Of a DNA stretch of 17,267 nucleotides, positions 8,593 to 15,922 are shown one piece after another. The notes beneath the pieces are model-generated. The model was not told the origin of the DNA. It saw nothing but the letters and a program-made list of their open reading frames with translations, and did not search any database. Within the stretch, counting starts at the first letter, position 1. Every line of letters begins with the position of its first letter. The stretch comes from an uncultured Novosphingobium sp. (lineage in GTDB: Bacteria; Pseudomonadota; Alphaproteobacteria; Sphingomonadales; Sphingomonadaceae): assembly GCA_937897535.1 (NCBI GenBank), contig CALCQB010000021.1, positions 1 through 17,267 of the forward strand, given 5' to 3'. Both the position numbers and the translations under genes were made by a program.

Positions 8593-9246
8593 CTAGTCCA
8601 ATCGGGCCGAAGGAGCCGCGCTTTTCCCCATCCACCATGCCGTCACGGTGACCAGGCCATAGGCAACGAAGGCCAGCAGGCTGGTGCCGAGCGTTACCTC
8701 GGGCTCGACTGGCCCGAACCAGTTGAACAGCTGCAAGGCCAGCAGGATCGCGGCCAGCGTCCAGACCCGCAGCGCGGCGGGCCGGCGCGCGCGGGCGTAG
8801 AGCCACAGCGCGCCGAAGGTGATCCCCAGTTCGAGCGGCATTTCGAGCGCCGGGTGGTTCCACAGTCCGAACCCCAGCTTGGGCGGGCTGCCAGCCAGGG
8901 TCAGGTCGGGAACGTGGACCAGCAGGTCGAGCAGCCAGTGCGAAACCACCACCGCCCCGGTCAGCAGCGCGGCGGTGCGGTCTTTGGTCAGCGCGCCGAC
9001 CAGGGCCGCGAAAACAGCACCGAACAGCGCCGCGCCCAGCAGCGAATGGGTGTAGGGCATGTGGAAGAGGTCCATCGGGTTGATCGCGCTGATCCCGGGA
9101 GAAAAGCGCATATGCTCCACGCCCAACAGCAGGAAGGCGAAGAAGGCCCAATCGATCAACTGGGCTGCGATGAACAACACGCCGATCGTCGGGACCGGGC
9201 GCCGCGCGGCGACGGCCAGCGCGGGTGCCCAGTGCCCGATGAACAT
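8593..9246 (-). CDS. Inner membrane protein, YdjM/DUF457-like (putative metal-dependent hydrolase)
   Basis: The 217-residue protein has about five or six hydrophobic segments, among them TIGVLFIAAQLIDWAFFAFL near the N-terminus. It has His/Asp pairs at the membrane face: FIGHWAPALA, MPYTHSLLGAALFG and VVSHWLLDLLVHVPDL. This arrangement resembles the YdjM/DUF457 family, often annotated as membrane-bound metal-dependent hydrolases, but no activity is firmly established. The ATG at 9246 starts 4 bp after the stop of the DUF2177 gene, so the two form an operon that continues toward purL. The assignment rests on His/Asp motifs and topology, not on a database search. Confidence 0.7.
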   Translation of the reverse strand: MFIGHWAPALAVAARRPVPTIGVLFIAAQLIDWAFFAFLLLGVEHMRFSPGISAINPMDLFHMPYTHSLLGAALFGAVFAALVGALTKDRTAALLTGAVVVSHWLLDLLVHVPDLTLAGSPPKLGFGLWNHPALEMPLELGITFGALWLYARARRPAALRVWTLAAILLALQLFNWFGPVEPEVTLGTSLLAFVAYGLVTVTAWWMGKSAAPSARLD

Positions 9247-9250
9247 TGCC

Positions 9251-9667
9251 TCAGGCCCCGATCTTGATCATCGCCATGGTCGCTGCGCCGGCGGCCAGAC
9301 CGCTCGCCACGGTGCCCCAGGCGATGTCGATCAGGGTCATTTCGATCGGCCAGTTCTTGAGCGTGGCCATGTTGGTCAGGTTGTAGGTGGCATAGGCCGT
9401 CAGCCCCAGTGCGGCGCCCATCCCGGTGGCGATCGCAACCCCGTAGTTGGTCGGCGCGAGCAGCGTGCCGGGTGCGACCGCGAACAGCGTCAGCGCGGCA
9501 AAATAGATCACGTAGAACGCGATCGCCGGGCCGATCCGGAACTTGTCGGTCAGCAGCTCACCCAGCGCCGGGCGATACAGGGCCGGGGTGGCAAAGCGCA
9601 GCCAGATAACGTCGAGAACCAGAAACAGCGCGCCCACGATCGGATAGGCCAGGTACCACTTGAACAT
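9251..9667 (-). CDS. DUF2177 family membrane protein
   Basis: The 138-residue protein has four predicted membrane helices. It begins MFKWYLAYPIVGALFLVLDVIW, followed by FYVIYFAALTLFAVAP, GMGAALGLTAYATYNLTNMATL and IDIAWGTVASGLAAGAATM. The pairing of LDVIWL with YNLTNMATLKNWP and DIAWGT is characteristic of DUF2177, whose role is unknown. I chose ATG 9667 because GGGGAGA lies about 8 bp upstream; the frame is open for 23 more codons but these run through the divergent promoter region. It is the first gene of the run toward purL and diverges from xseB, with an inverted repeat in between. Confidence 0.8.
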   Translation of the reverse strand: MFKWYLAYPIVGALFLVLDVIWLRFATPALYRPALGELLTDKFRIGPAIAFYVIYFAALTLFAVAPGTLLAPTNYGVAIATGMGAALGLTAYATYNLTNMATLKNWPIEMTLIDIAWGTVASGLAAGAATMAMIKIGA

Positions 9668-9710
9668 CGAGAATTCTCCCCAAGGGCATTGCGCCCCGTA
9701 CCTTCCTAGC

Positions 9711-9736
9711 TTGACCGCTGCGGCCCGCGCGGTCAA
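9711..9736. promoter_or_regulatory. Inverted repeat TTGACCGC-N10-GCGGTCAA between divergent genes
   Basis: Two perfect 8-bp arms (9711-9718 and 9729-9736) are separated by 10 bp in the 80-bp gap between the DUF2177 gene and xseB. Each arm carries TTGACC reading outward-to-inward on opposite strands, so each could be a -35-like element of divergent promoters or a half-site for a dimeric regulator. No good -10 is seen. Function is not known. Confidence 0.35.
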
Positions 9737-9747
9737 TGGTCAAGCCC

Positions 9748-9996
9748 ATGAGCGAGACCGATCCCGATATTGCCGCGCTGACCTTTGAAGACGCCTTGCG
9801 CGCTCTGGAAGACATCGTTCGCAAGCTCGAAAGCGGCGAAGTGCCGCTCGATGCGACGATGGATTTGTATGAGCGCGGCGAGAAGCTGCGCGGACACTGC
9901 CAGGCCCGGCTCGACGCCGCCCAGCTCCGGATCGAGAAGATCGTCAATGGCCCCGACGGCCAGGCTGCCGGCACCCAGCCGTTCGACGCCGGCTGA
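9748..9996 (+). CDS. xseB: Exodeoxyribonuclease VII small subunit
   Basis: The protein is the small subunit of exonuclease VII, which with XseA degrades single-stranded DNA to oligonucleotides. The 82-residue product contains the family core LTFEDALRALEDIVRKLESG with VPLDATMDLYERGEKLRGHC, two predicted coiled-coil helices. ATG 9748 (MSETDPDIAALTF) is preferred from family habit; ATG 9736, four codons earlier, overlaps the palindrome arm. It starts an xseB-ispA-coaD unit with only 3 bp to ispA. Pairing of xseB with ispA is common in proteobacteria. Confidence 0.93.
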   Translation: MSETDPDIAALTFEDALRALEDIVRKLESGEVPLDATMDLYERGEKLRGHCQARLDAAQLRIEKIVNGPDGQAAGTQPFDAG

Positions 9997-9999
9997 GCG

Positions 10000-10884
10000 A
10001 TGACTGCCGCTCCGCCGCTGACCAAGGCCCTTGCGGCAATTGCCCGCGATATCGATACGATGTTCGATGCCTTGCTGCCGGCCGGGGGCCGTCTGGCCGA
10101 AGCGATGCGCTATACCGCGATCGGCGGGGGCAAGCGGCTGCGGCCGCTGTTGCTGACGGCGACGGCAGCGATGCACGGGGTCGATCGTTCACAGGCCCTG
10201 CGCGCTGCCGCGGCGATCGAGGCCATTCATATTTATTCCCTGATCCACGACGACCTGCCGTGCATGGACGATGACGCCATGCGCCACGGCAAGCCGAGCG
10301 CCCACGTCGCCTTTGGCGATGCCGTGGCGGTGCTGGCCGGCGATGCCCTGCACAGCTTTGCCTTCGAAGTGCTGGCCGATCCTTCGACCAGCGGCGATCC
10401 GTTCGTCCGGGCCGAATTGGTCCAGGTGCTGGCCAATGCTTGCGGGCCGATGGGCATGGTCGGCGGGCAGATGATGGATATCGAGGGTGAGGGGCAGGCG
10501 CTCGATCTGCCGGCGATCACCCGGATGCAGCAACTCAAGACCGGCGCGCTGCTGTCCGCAGCGGTTGAAATGGGCGCGGTGCTGGGCAAGGTCCCGGCCG
10601 AGGGCCGCACGCACCTGAAGGGCTATGCCCGGGCGATCGGGCTGGCCTTCCAGATCGCCGACGACCTGCTCGATCACGCCGGGGACGAGGCCAAGGCTGG
10701 CAAGGCGCTGCGCAAGGATGCCGAAGCCGGCAAGCAGACCTTCGTCGCGCTGCTGGGCGAAGACCGCGCCCGCGAACAGGCGCGGATGCTGGTCGATCAG
10801 GCGATTGCGCATCTTGGATCATACGGCCAAGAGGGTGAACTGTTGCGGGCCGTGGCGCGCTATATCGTGGAGAGGGACCACTAA
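10000..10884 (+). CDS. ispA: Polyprenyl synthetase, farnesyl diphosphate synthase type
   Basis: The enzyme condenses isopentenyl diphosphate with dimethylallyl and geranyl diphosphate, giving C15 farnesyl diphosphate for ubiquinone, undecaprenyl and carotenoid synthesis. The 294-residue product has GGGKRLRPLL (residues 42-51) and the first Asp-rich motif DDLPCMDDDAMRHG (84-97). GQMMDIEGEG (156-165) and the second Asp-rich motif DDLLD (221-225) follow. The residues before the first motif (HIYSLIH) match E. coli IspA, which favours a C15 product, although C20 cannot be excluded. The gene is 3 bp after xseB and its TAA overlaps the coaD ATG by one base. Confidence 0.93.
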   Translation: MTAAPPLTKALAAIARDIDTMFDALLPAGGRLAEAMRYTAIGGGKRLRPLLLTATAAMHGVDRSQALRAAAAIEAIHIYSLIHDDLPCMDDDAMRHGKPSAHVAFGDAVAVLAGDALHSFAFEVLADPSTSGDPFVRAELVQVLANACGPMGMVGGQMMDIEGEGQALDLPAITRMQQLKTGALLSAAVEMGAVLGKVPAEGRTHLKGYARAIGLAFQIADDLLDHAGDEAKAGKALRKDAEAGKQTFVALLGEDRAREQARMLVDQAIAHLGSYGQEGELLRAVARYIVERDH

Positions 10885-11378
10885 TGGCACATCGCATCGG
10901 CGTTTACCCCGGCACATTCGATCCGATCACGCTCGGCCACATGGATATCATCTCGCGCGGGGCGAAGCTGGTTGACGAGCTGATCATCGGGGTCACCACC
11001 AACATCGCCAAGTCGCCGATGTTCAACGATGACGAGCGGATTGCGATGGTCGAGCGTGAGGTCGCTGGGATCGGCGATGCCTCGATCCGGGTGGTCGGGT
11101 TCAACTCGCTGCTGATGGACTTCGCCGACGCGATGGGCGCCTCGGTGGTGATCCGCGGCATTCGCGGGGTGACCGACTTCGAATACGAATACCAGCTGAC
11201 CGGCATGAACCGGCAATTGAACCACGATGTCGAGACGGTGTTCCTGATGGCGGACGTCGCGCTGCAGCCGATCGCCTCGCGCCTGGTCAAGGAAATCGCG
11301 GTCTATGGCGGCAACATCGCCAAGTTCGTCAGCCCCGCGGTCAAGGACGACGTCGTGGCGCGGATCGCCAAGCCGTAA
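10884..11378 (+). CDS. coaD: Phosphopantetheine adenylyltransferase
   Basis: The enzyme transfers AMP from ATP to 4'-phosphopantetheine, the next-to-last step in coenzyme A synthesis. The 164-residue product, normal length, has the nucleotidyltransferase motif YPGTFDPITLGHMDII with the TxGH-type site at residues 16-19, then VVIRGIRGVTDFEYEYQ and SRLVKEIAVYGGNIAKFVSP. Its start overlaps the ispA stop (TAATG), so the two are coupled. About 90 bp follow before the next gene; a small TTGCCT-TGAC-AGGCAA palindrome lies at 11409-11424 without a T-run. Confidence 0.96.
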   Translation: MAHRIGVYPGTFDPITLGHMDIISRGAKLVDELIIGVTTNIAKSPMFNDDERIAMVEREVAGIGDASIRVVGFNSLLMDFADAMGASVVIRGIRGVTDFEYEYQLTGMNRQLNHDVETVFLMADVALQPIASRLVKEIAVYGGNIAKFVSPAVKDDVVARIAKP

Positions 11379-11471
11379 GCGTGGTGGAGCGTTAGAACCC
11401 GTTCATTGCCTTGACAGGCAAGCGGCGCTATCCCGCGCGGCAACTTTGCAAAGACACGAGAACCATTACCC

Positions 11472-12143
11472 ATGAACCGTCGTTTGATCGCCTCGCTTGT
11501 CCTCGGCCTGTCGTTGGTCGCGTCCCCGGCCCTGGCCAAGAAGAAGGAGCCGCTGGCTCCGGCCGCCCCGGCGATGAGCGCGGTGGTCAGCACTGACGTC
11601 GCGGTCGATCCCGACAACATCCTGGTGCTCGACCTTTCGAACGGCGGGCGGGTGATGATCCGGTTGATGCCGACCTGGGCACCGGGCCATGTCGAACGGG
11701 TCAAAACGCTGGCGAAGCAGGGCTTCTACAACGGGATCATCTTTCACCGGGTGATCGACGGGTTCATGGCCCAGACCGGCGACCCGACCGGGACCGGGCA
11801 GGGCGGCTCGCAGTTGCCCGACCTCAAGGCCGAGTTCAACTTCATGCCGCACGTGCGCGGCACGGTCTCGATGGCGCGGACCGATGCGCCCGACACCGCC
11901 AACAGCCAGTTCTTCATCGTGTTCTACCCGCGCTTCGCGCTCGATCATCGCTACACCAATTTCGGCCGGGTGATTTCCGGGATGGACGTGGTTGATACGA
12001 TTGTCCGCGGCGAACCGCCGACCAGCCCGACCAAGATCGTCCAGGCTTCGATGCTGTCGGAAAACAAGCCGCGCCCCGCCGCACCGGTCGCCGCGCCGGC
12101 CAGCATCACCGCTGACATGCTGAGCAATTCGAAGTCGAACTGA
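11472..12143 (+). CDS. Exported cyclophilin-type peptidyl-prolyl isomerase
   Basis: The protein catalyses cis-trans isomerisation of proline peptide bonds, probably in the periplasm. It has 223 residues. A signal peptide is clear: MNRR, a hydrophobic core, and ASPALA with cleavage expected after residue 22. The cyclophilin domain follows, with GFYNGIIFHRVIDGFMAQ, GDPTGTGQGGS, MARTDAPDTANSQFFIVF and YTNFGRVISGMDVVD. The C-terminal 30 residues are Ala/Pro-rich, then IT..MLSNSKSN. The ATG is preceded by only a weak ribosome binding site. It lies between coaD and queA, 26 bp before queA and in the same direction. The symbol ppiA could apply but is not certain. Confidence 0.92.
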   Translation: MNRRLIASLVLGLSLVASPALAKKKEPLAPAAPAMSAVVSTDVAVDPDNILVLDLSNGGRVMIRLMPTWAPGHVERVKTLAKQGFYNGIIFHRVIDGFMAQTGDPTGTGQGGSQLPDLKAEFNFMPHVRGTVSMARTDAPDTANSQFFIVFYPRFALDHRYTNFGRVISGMDVVDTIVRGEPPTSPTKIVQASMLSENKPRPAAPVAAPASITADMLSNSKSN

Positions 12144-12169
12144 GGCGCTTTTGCCGCTAGGGGCGGCCC

Positions 12170-13201
12170 ATGCGCGTCAGCCTGTTTGATTTCGAACTCC
12201 CGCCAGAGCGGATCGCGCTGCGCCCGGCGCGGCCGCGCGATTCGGCGCGGATGCTGGTGGTGCCCGGCGCGGGCCCGCTCCAGGACTTGACCATGCGCGA
12301 TCTGCCCGGGCAACTGCGCGCGGGCGACGTGCTGGTGTTCAACGATACCCGGGTGATCCCGGCCCAGCTTGACGGCTATCGCGGCCAGGCCCGGATCGGG
12401 GCGACGCTGCACAAGCGGATCGACCTCCGCCGCTGGCAGGCCTTCGTCCGCAATGCCAAGCGGCTCAAGGAGGGCGACCCGATCGAGTTCGCGGCGGGCG
12501 TTGTTGCGCTGGCCGAAGCCCGCCATGCCGACGGCAGTTGGACCCTGGCCTTTCAGGGCGAGGATCCGGTCGAAGTCCTGCTCGACCGCGCCGGCCAGGT
12601 GCCGCTGCCGCCCTACATCGCCGGCAAGCGCGCGATCGATGATCAGGACCGGGCCGACTACCAGACGATGTTTGCAGCCAAGGACGGCGCAGTCGCCGCG
12701 CCGACGGCTGCCTTGCACTTCACCCCCGGACTGATGGCGGCGCTGGCCGAAGCCGGGATCGGGCACGAAACGCTGACGCTCCATGTCGGGGCGGGGACGT
12801 TCCTGCCGGTCAAGGCCGACAATACCGACGATCACCAGATGCACGCCGAATGGGGCACGATCTCGGCCGCGGCCGCCGCGCGGCTCAATGCTGTCCGGGC
12901 GAGCGGGGGCAGGGTGATCGCGGTCGGCACCACCTCGCTGCGCCTGCTCGAAAGCGCCGCGGATGAAGCCGGCACGATCCAGCCGTTCACTGGCGATACC
13001 GCGATCTTCATCACCCCCGGCTACCGATTCAAGGCGATCGACGGTCTGGTGACCAATTTCCACTTGCCCAAATCGACCCTGTTCATGCTGGTCAGCGCGC
13101 TGATGGGGCTGGAACGGATGCAGGCGGCCTATGCCCATGCGATTGCCGCCGACTACCGCTTCTATTCCTATGGCGATGGATCGCTGCTGCTGCCGGGCTG
13201 A
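12170..13201 (+). CDS. queA: S-adenosylmethionine:tRNA ribosyltransferase-isomerase
   Basis: The enzyme moves the ribosyl part of S-adenosylmethionine to 7-aminomethyl-7-deazaguanine in tRNA and forms epoxyqueuosine. The 343-residue product begins MRVSLFDFELPPERIALRPA. It has VLVFNDTRVIPAQL, LPPYIAGKRAIDDQDRADYQ, VAAPTAALHFT, LHVGAGTFLPVK, and the C-terminal VTNFHLPKSTLFMLVSAL with RFYSYGDGSLL, all typical. The neighbour tgt provides the earlier exchange step but lies 3.1 kb downstream behind an accessory block and is truncated. Third-position G/C use agrees with neighbours. Confidence 0.96.
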   Translation: MRVSLFDFELPPERIALRPARPRDSARMLVVPGAGPLQDLTMRDLPGQLRAGDVLVFNDTRVIPAQLDGYRGQARIGATLHKRIDLRRWQAFVRNAKRLKEGDPIEFAAGVVALAEARHADGSWTLAFQGEDPVEVLLDRAGQVPLPPYIAGKRAIDDQDRADYQTMFAAKDGAVAAPTAALHFTPGLMAALAEAGIGHETLTLHVGAGTFLPVKADNTDDHQMHAEWGTISAAAAARLNAVRASGGRVIAVGTTSLRLLESAADEAGTIQPFTGDTAIFITPGYRFKAIDGLVTNFHLPKSTLFMLVSALMGLERMQAAYAHAIAADYRFYSYGDGSLLLPG

Positions 13202-13287
13202 CACTCCCCGCTTGCACTGGCCTGCCATTTCCGGTCTGCTGCGCAAGTCCCACTACCAATCAACGACGGGGCGGAGGGGATTTTTGC

Positions 13288-13806
13288 ATGACGGATTCGA
13301 CTTCGGCGCCTGCAGCCGCGCCTGGCCCAGTGGCTGGCCTGGGGATTGTTGCCATCGTGGTGGTTCTGGTCGCGGCCTGGGCGGTGATCGGCTCGATGCT
13401 GTTTTCGGGCCTGACGCTGTTTGGCGGGTTCCTGCTGCTGTGGCACTGGGCGAACCTTGAAGCGCTGGAGATCAAGCGGATGCCTGCGACGATCGCCGGG
13501 GCGCTGGTCGGGATCGGGCTGGCTTGGCAGGTGGTCTACCTGACCGAGCAAATGGGCCCGACCGGGACGATCATCGGGCTCTTGGTGATGGTCGCGGCGA
13601 TCTATATCCAGGTCATCAACGTGCTGCCGTTGCTGTTCAACCCGGCGGCGATGCTGTTCCTGACCGTCGCGGCGGCGCCGCTGATCCAGCTCAAGATCGA
13701 TTTTGTCGAACTCGCGCTGGCGACCGCGGTGGGCGGGCTGTTCTTTGGCGTCGCGGTGGAGGGACTTAAACGCCTCGCCGCGCTGTTCGCACCCAAGGCG
13801 GCCTAG
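13288..13806 (+). CDS. Hypothetical inner membrane protein
   Basis: I do not recognise the family. The 172-residue product has a short soluble N-terminus rich in Ala and Pro and then about five hydrophobic segments, for example VAGLGIVAIVVVLVAAWAVI, GLTLFGGFLLLWHW, IAGALVGIGLAWQVVYL, GTIIGLLVMVAAIYIQVI and FNPAAMLFLTVAAAPLIQL. The segment WHWANLEALEIKRM between helices looks conserved-like. The ATG is preceded by GGAGGGG at 8-bp spacing, a strong site. The gene ends convergent with tetR, and both stop codons use the same CTAG tetranucleotide. It might be a small transporter or a stress membrane protein; nothing supports a sharper call. Confidence 0.75.
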   Translation: MTDSTSAPAAAPGPVAGLGIVAIVVVLVAAWAVIGSMLFSGLTLFGGFLLLWHWANLEALEIKRMPATIAGALVGIGLAWQVVYLTEQMGPTGTIIGLLVMVAAIYIQVINVLPLLFNPAAMLFLTVAAAPLIQLKIDFVELALATAVGGLFFGVAVEGLKRLAALFAPKAA

Positions 13807-14387
13807 CGCGGGAACAGCGTTGCCGGATCGATCACCCGGTCGATCAGCGCATCGTCGGCAGGCAGCTGCTGGTCGAGCATCAGCATGGCAAGGCCGTGGA
13901 CCACGGCCCAGGCCTGGATCATCAGCTGGCGGGTCGCCTCGGGATCGTGGCCGGTCGCGGCATCGGCGCGCTGCTGGAGCAGCCGGGCGGCGAGGTTGTC
14001 CCCGAAGATCGCCGGGCCGACCGGGCCGCACTGGCTGAAGATCAGCCGGAACAGCGCCGGGTTGGCGAGCGCAAAGCGGACATAGGCCCGGCCGGTCGCG
14101 GCGAAGGCCAGCGAATTGTCCGCCGCGTCGCTCGCCGCCTGTTGCTGGAACCGGCCCAATTGCTCGATCCCCTCAGTCGCGAGCGCGCTCATCAGCGCCT
14201 GCTTGTCGGGGAAATGGCGATAGACTGCCGTTGCCGAAACCCCGACATCGCGGGCCAGCTGGCGCAGCGAGAGATCGGCGATCGCGGTGGTTTCCAGCGC
14301 CTTCAGCCCGGCTTCGACCAGCGCCGAACGCAGATCGCCATGGTGATAGGCGCGGGCTGGAGAAATCGATGTTGACACTGTTACCAT
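13803..14387 (-). CDS. TetR-family regulator (WHG C-terminal type)
   Basis: The 194-residue protein has the TetR DNA-binding domain: YHHGDLRSALVEAGLKALE at residues 14-32 and the helix-turn-helix LSLRQLARDVGVSATAVYRH at 39-58, then FPDKQALMSALA. The YHHGDLR start and the FALANPALFRLIF segment are typical of members with the TetR_C_33 (WHG) ligand domain. Start ATG 14387 places the gene 44 bp from the divergent carotenoid oxygenase; GTG 14378 is an alternative. The shared gap contains a palindrome that is the likely operator, so it probably represses itself and the oxygenase. The ligand is unknown; an apocarotenoid or aromatic compound is a guess. Confidence 0.9.
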   Translation of the reverse strand: MVTVSTSISPARAYHHGDLRSALVEAGLKALETTAIADLSLRQLARDVGVSATAVYRHFPDKQALMSALATEGIEQLGRFQQQAASDAADNSLAFAATGRAYVRFALANPALFRLIFSQCGPVGPAIFGDNLAARLLQQRADAATGHDPEATRQLMIQAWAVVHGLAMLMLDQQLPADDALIDRVIDPATLFPR

Positions 14388-14399
14388 AACCTCTATGTT
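14372..14399 (+). promoter_or_regulatory. Candidate promoter of the carotenoid oxygenase gene
   Basis: TTGACA at 14372-14377 is followed after 16 bp by TATGTT at 14394-14399 (4/6 match to -10). The -10 lies within the palindrome, so bound TetR would block RNA polymerase. The -35 lies in the first codons of tetR. Confidence 0.5.
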
Positions 14400-14413
14400 T
14401 ACGGCATAAACAT
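14395..14413. promoter_or_regulatory. Palindromic operator of the TetR regulator
   Basis: ATGTTTA-CGGCA-TAAACAT is a perfect inverted repeat with 7-bp arms and a 5-bp centre, AT-rich against a GC-rich background. It lies in the 44-bp gap between divergent tetR and the oxygenase gene and overlaps the -10 of the latter. Size and place fit a TetR-dimer site. Binding by this regulator is inference. Confidence 0.7.
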
Positions 14414-14431
14414 TAAGAGGAGATTCGTGCC

Positions 14432-15862
14432 ATGGCAAGCGCCGTCGAAACCGCAATCCGGTCGGTCGTCACCAAGGGCCTCACCACCGTCGCCAATGTC
14501 AGCCGCGCCTTTCAGGACAAGGACCGCGACCACCCGTTCCTGACCGGCATCCACACCCCGATGACCGAGGAACGGACCCTGACCGACCTGGCGGTAACCG
14601 GCGCGATCCCGGCCGAGCTGGACGGGCGCTATGTCCGGATCGGCCCCAACCCCTATCGACCCGACGGGCGCGGGCATCACTGGTTCGTCGGCGATGGCAT
14701 GGTCCACGGGGTGCGGCTGAAGGACGGCAAGGCCGAATGGTATCGCAACCGTTACATCCGCTCCAAGGTGCTCGAGGGTGAGGGTGGTCCTGCCGCTGCG
14801 CCCGGACCGCGTCGGACCGAGCGCGACACGGTCAACACCAACGTGATCCAGGTTGCCGGGCAGATTACCGCGCTGGTCGAAGCCGGCTCGTTCCCGGTGA
14901 CGCTCGACGGAAACCTTGATTCGGTCGCCTACAGCGATTTTGGCGGAACCCTGACCGCGCCGTTCTCGGCCCATCCGCATGAAGACCCGCGCACCGGCGA
15001 ATTCCACGCGATCACCTATGACGGCACTTCGCCCAACACGATCTGGCACGTGGCGATCTCGCCCGAAGGCAAGGTGCTGCGCGAACTGCCGATCCCGGTG
15101 CAGCACGGCCCCTCCATCCACGAATGCAGCATTACCGAAAACTACGTGCTGGTGTTCGATCTGCCGGTGACCTTCTCGATGAAGGCGCTGATCGCGGGCA
15201 TGAAGTTTCCCTATGACTGGAACCCCGATCACCAGGCCCGGGTCGGCCTGCTGCCACGGGCGGGCGGGGCCGAGGACATCGTCTGGTGCGCTGTCGATCC
15301 CTGCTACGTGTTCCACGTCGCCAACTCGTTCGAGGCGGCCGACGGGACCGTGGTGATCGATTGCGCGGTCTACGAGACGATGTTCGCCGAGGGACCCGAC
15401 GGACCGAACGGCAAGCCATTGGGCATGGAGCGCTGGGTGATCGATCCCGCCGCCGGCAAGGTCCGGCGTGACACTATCGACGCGAGCCCGCAGGAATTTC
15501 CCCGCCCCGACGAGCGCTTTTTCGGTCAGCCCTATCGCTACGCGTGGTCGCTCGGCCTGCCGGGACAGGATGCCTTCCTCGGCGAGGCGCCGATCTATCG
15601 CCACGATCTGCAGACCGGCACGCGCCAGGCCCACGATTTCGGGCCGGGCAAGGTTCCGGGCGAATTCGTCTTCGTGCCGCGCAGCGCCGACGCGCCCGAG
15701 GGTGACGGCTGGGTGATGGGCTATGTGATCGACGCCGCGAACGAGACCACCGATCTGGTGATCCTCGATGCGAGCGACATGAACCTGCCGCCGGTCGCGG
15801 CCATCCACATACCGCACCGGATCCCGCCGGGCTTCCACGGCAATTGGCTGCCCCAGACATAA
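14432..15862 (+). CDS. Carotenoid oxygenase family protein
   Basis: This family uses a four-histidine non-heme iron to cleave double bonds of carotenoids, apocarotenoids or stilbenes. The 476-residue product shows RYVRIGPNPYRPDGRGHHWF and GDGMVHGVRL (residues 67-95). The iron-ligand segments are SAHPHEDPRTGE (His181), PSIHECSIT (His230), CYVFHVANSFE (His295) and PPGFHGNWLPQ (His469). The IGPNP.....HHWFVGDGMVHG start is closer to true carotenoid/apocarotenoid cleavers than to the lignostilbene dioxygenases known in sphingomonads. No signal peptide is present. AGAGGAGA precedes the ATG at good spacing. Regulation by the divergent TetR is likely. The substrate cannot be told from sequence; retinal formation or carotenoid turnover are possible. 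Confidence 0.93.
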   Translation: MASAVETAIRSVVTKGLTTVANVSRAFQDKDRDHPFLTGIHTPMTEERTLTDLAVTGAIPAELDGRYVRIGPNPYRPDGRGHHWFVGDGMVHGVRLKDGKAEWYRNRYIRSKVLEGEGGPAAAPGPRRTERDTVNTNVIQVAGQITALVEAGSFPVTLDGNLDSVAYSDFGGTLTAPFSAHPHEDPRTGEFHAITYDGTSPNTIWHVAISPEGKVLRELPIPVQHGPSIHECSITENYVLVFDLPVTFSMKALIAGMKFPYDWNPDHQARVGLLPRAGGAEDIVWCAVDPCYVFHVANSFEAADGTVVIDCAVYETMFAEGPDGPNGKPLGMERWVIDPAAGKVRRDTIDASPQEFPRPDERFFGQPYRYAWSLGLPGQDAFLGEAPIYRHDLQTGTRQAHDFGPGKVPGEFVFVPRSADAPEGDGWVMGYVIDAANETTDLVILDASDMNLPPVAAIHIPHRIPPGFHGNWLPQT

Positions 15863-15872
15863 GCCGAATTGC

Positions 15873-15886
15873 TTGACTTGGATCAG
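15873..15886. promoter_or_regulatory. FNR/FixK-type box before the globin-like gene
   Basis: TTGAC-TTGG-ATCAG matches the FNR/FixK consensus TTGAT-N4-ATCAA at 8 of 10 defined positions, and TTGAC is the usual alphaproteobacterial left half. Its centre is about 43 bp upstream of ATG 15923. A class II activator site at -41.5 would place the transcript start about 15921, just before the ATG. This would mean oxygen-limited expression. Assigned by consensus only. Confidence 0.5.
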
Positions 15887-15922
15887 CGACTGGCCCCTTC
15901 TGTCCATGCGATGGGAGGGGCC

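Noticed and set aside
11409..11424. TTGCCT-TGAC-AGGCAA hairpin with TTGACA before the cyclophilin gene
   Set aside because: The 6-bp stem has no T-run and TTGACA has no acceptable -10 at 16-18 bp, so neither a terminator nor a promoter is supported.
11951..13246. A 431-codon open frame on the minus strand
   Set aside because: It is antisense to queA and the end of the cyclophilin gene, both well supported, and has no recognisable features.
15869..15922. TTG 15869 as the start of the globin-like gene
   Set aside because: It would put the FNR-type box inside the gene and add 18 residues before a normal globin-sized product.
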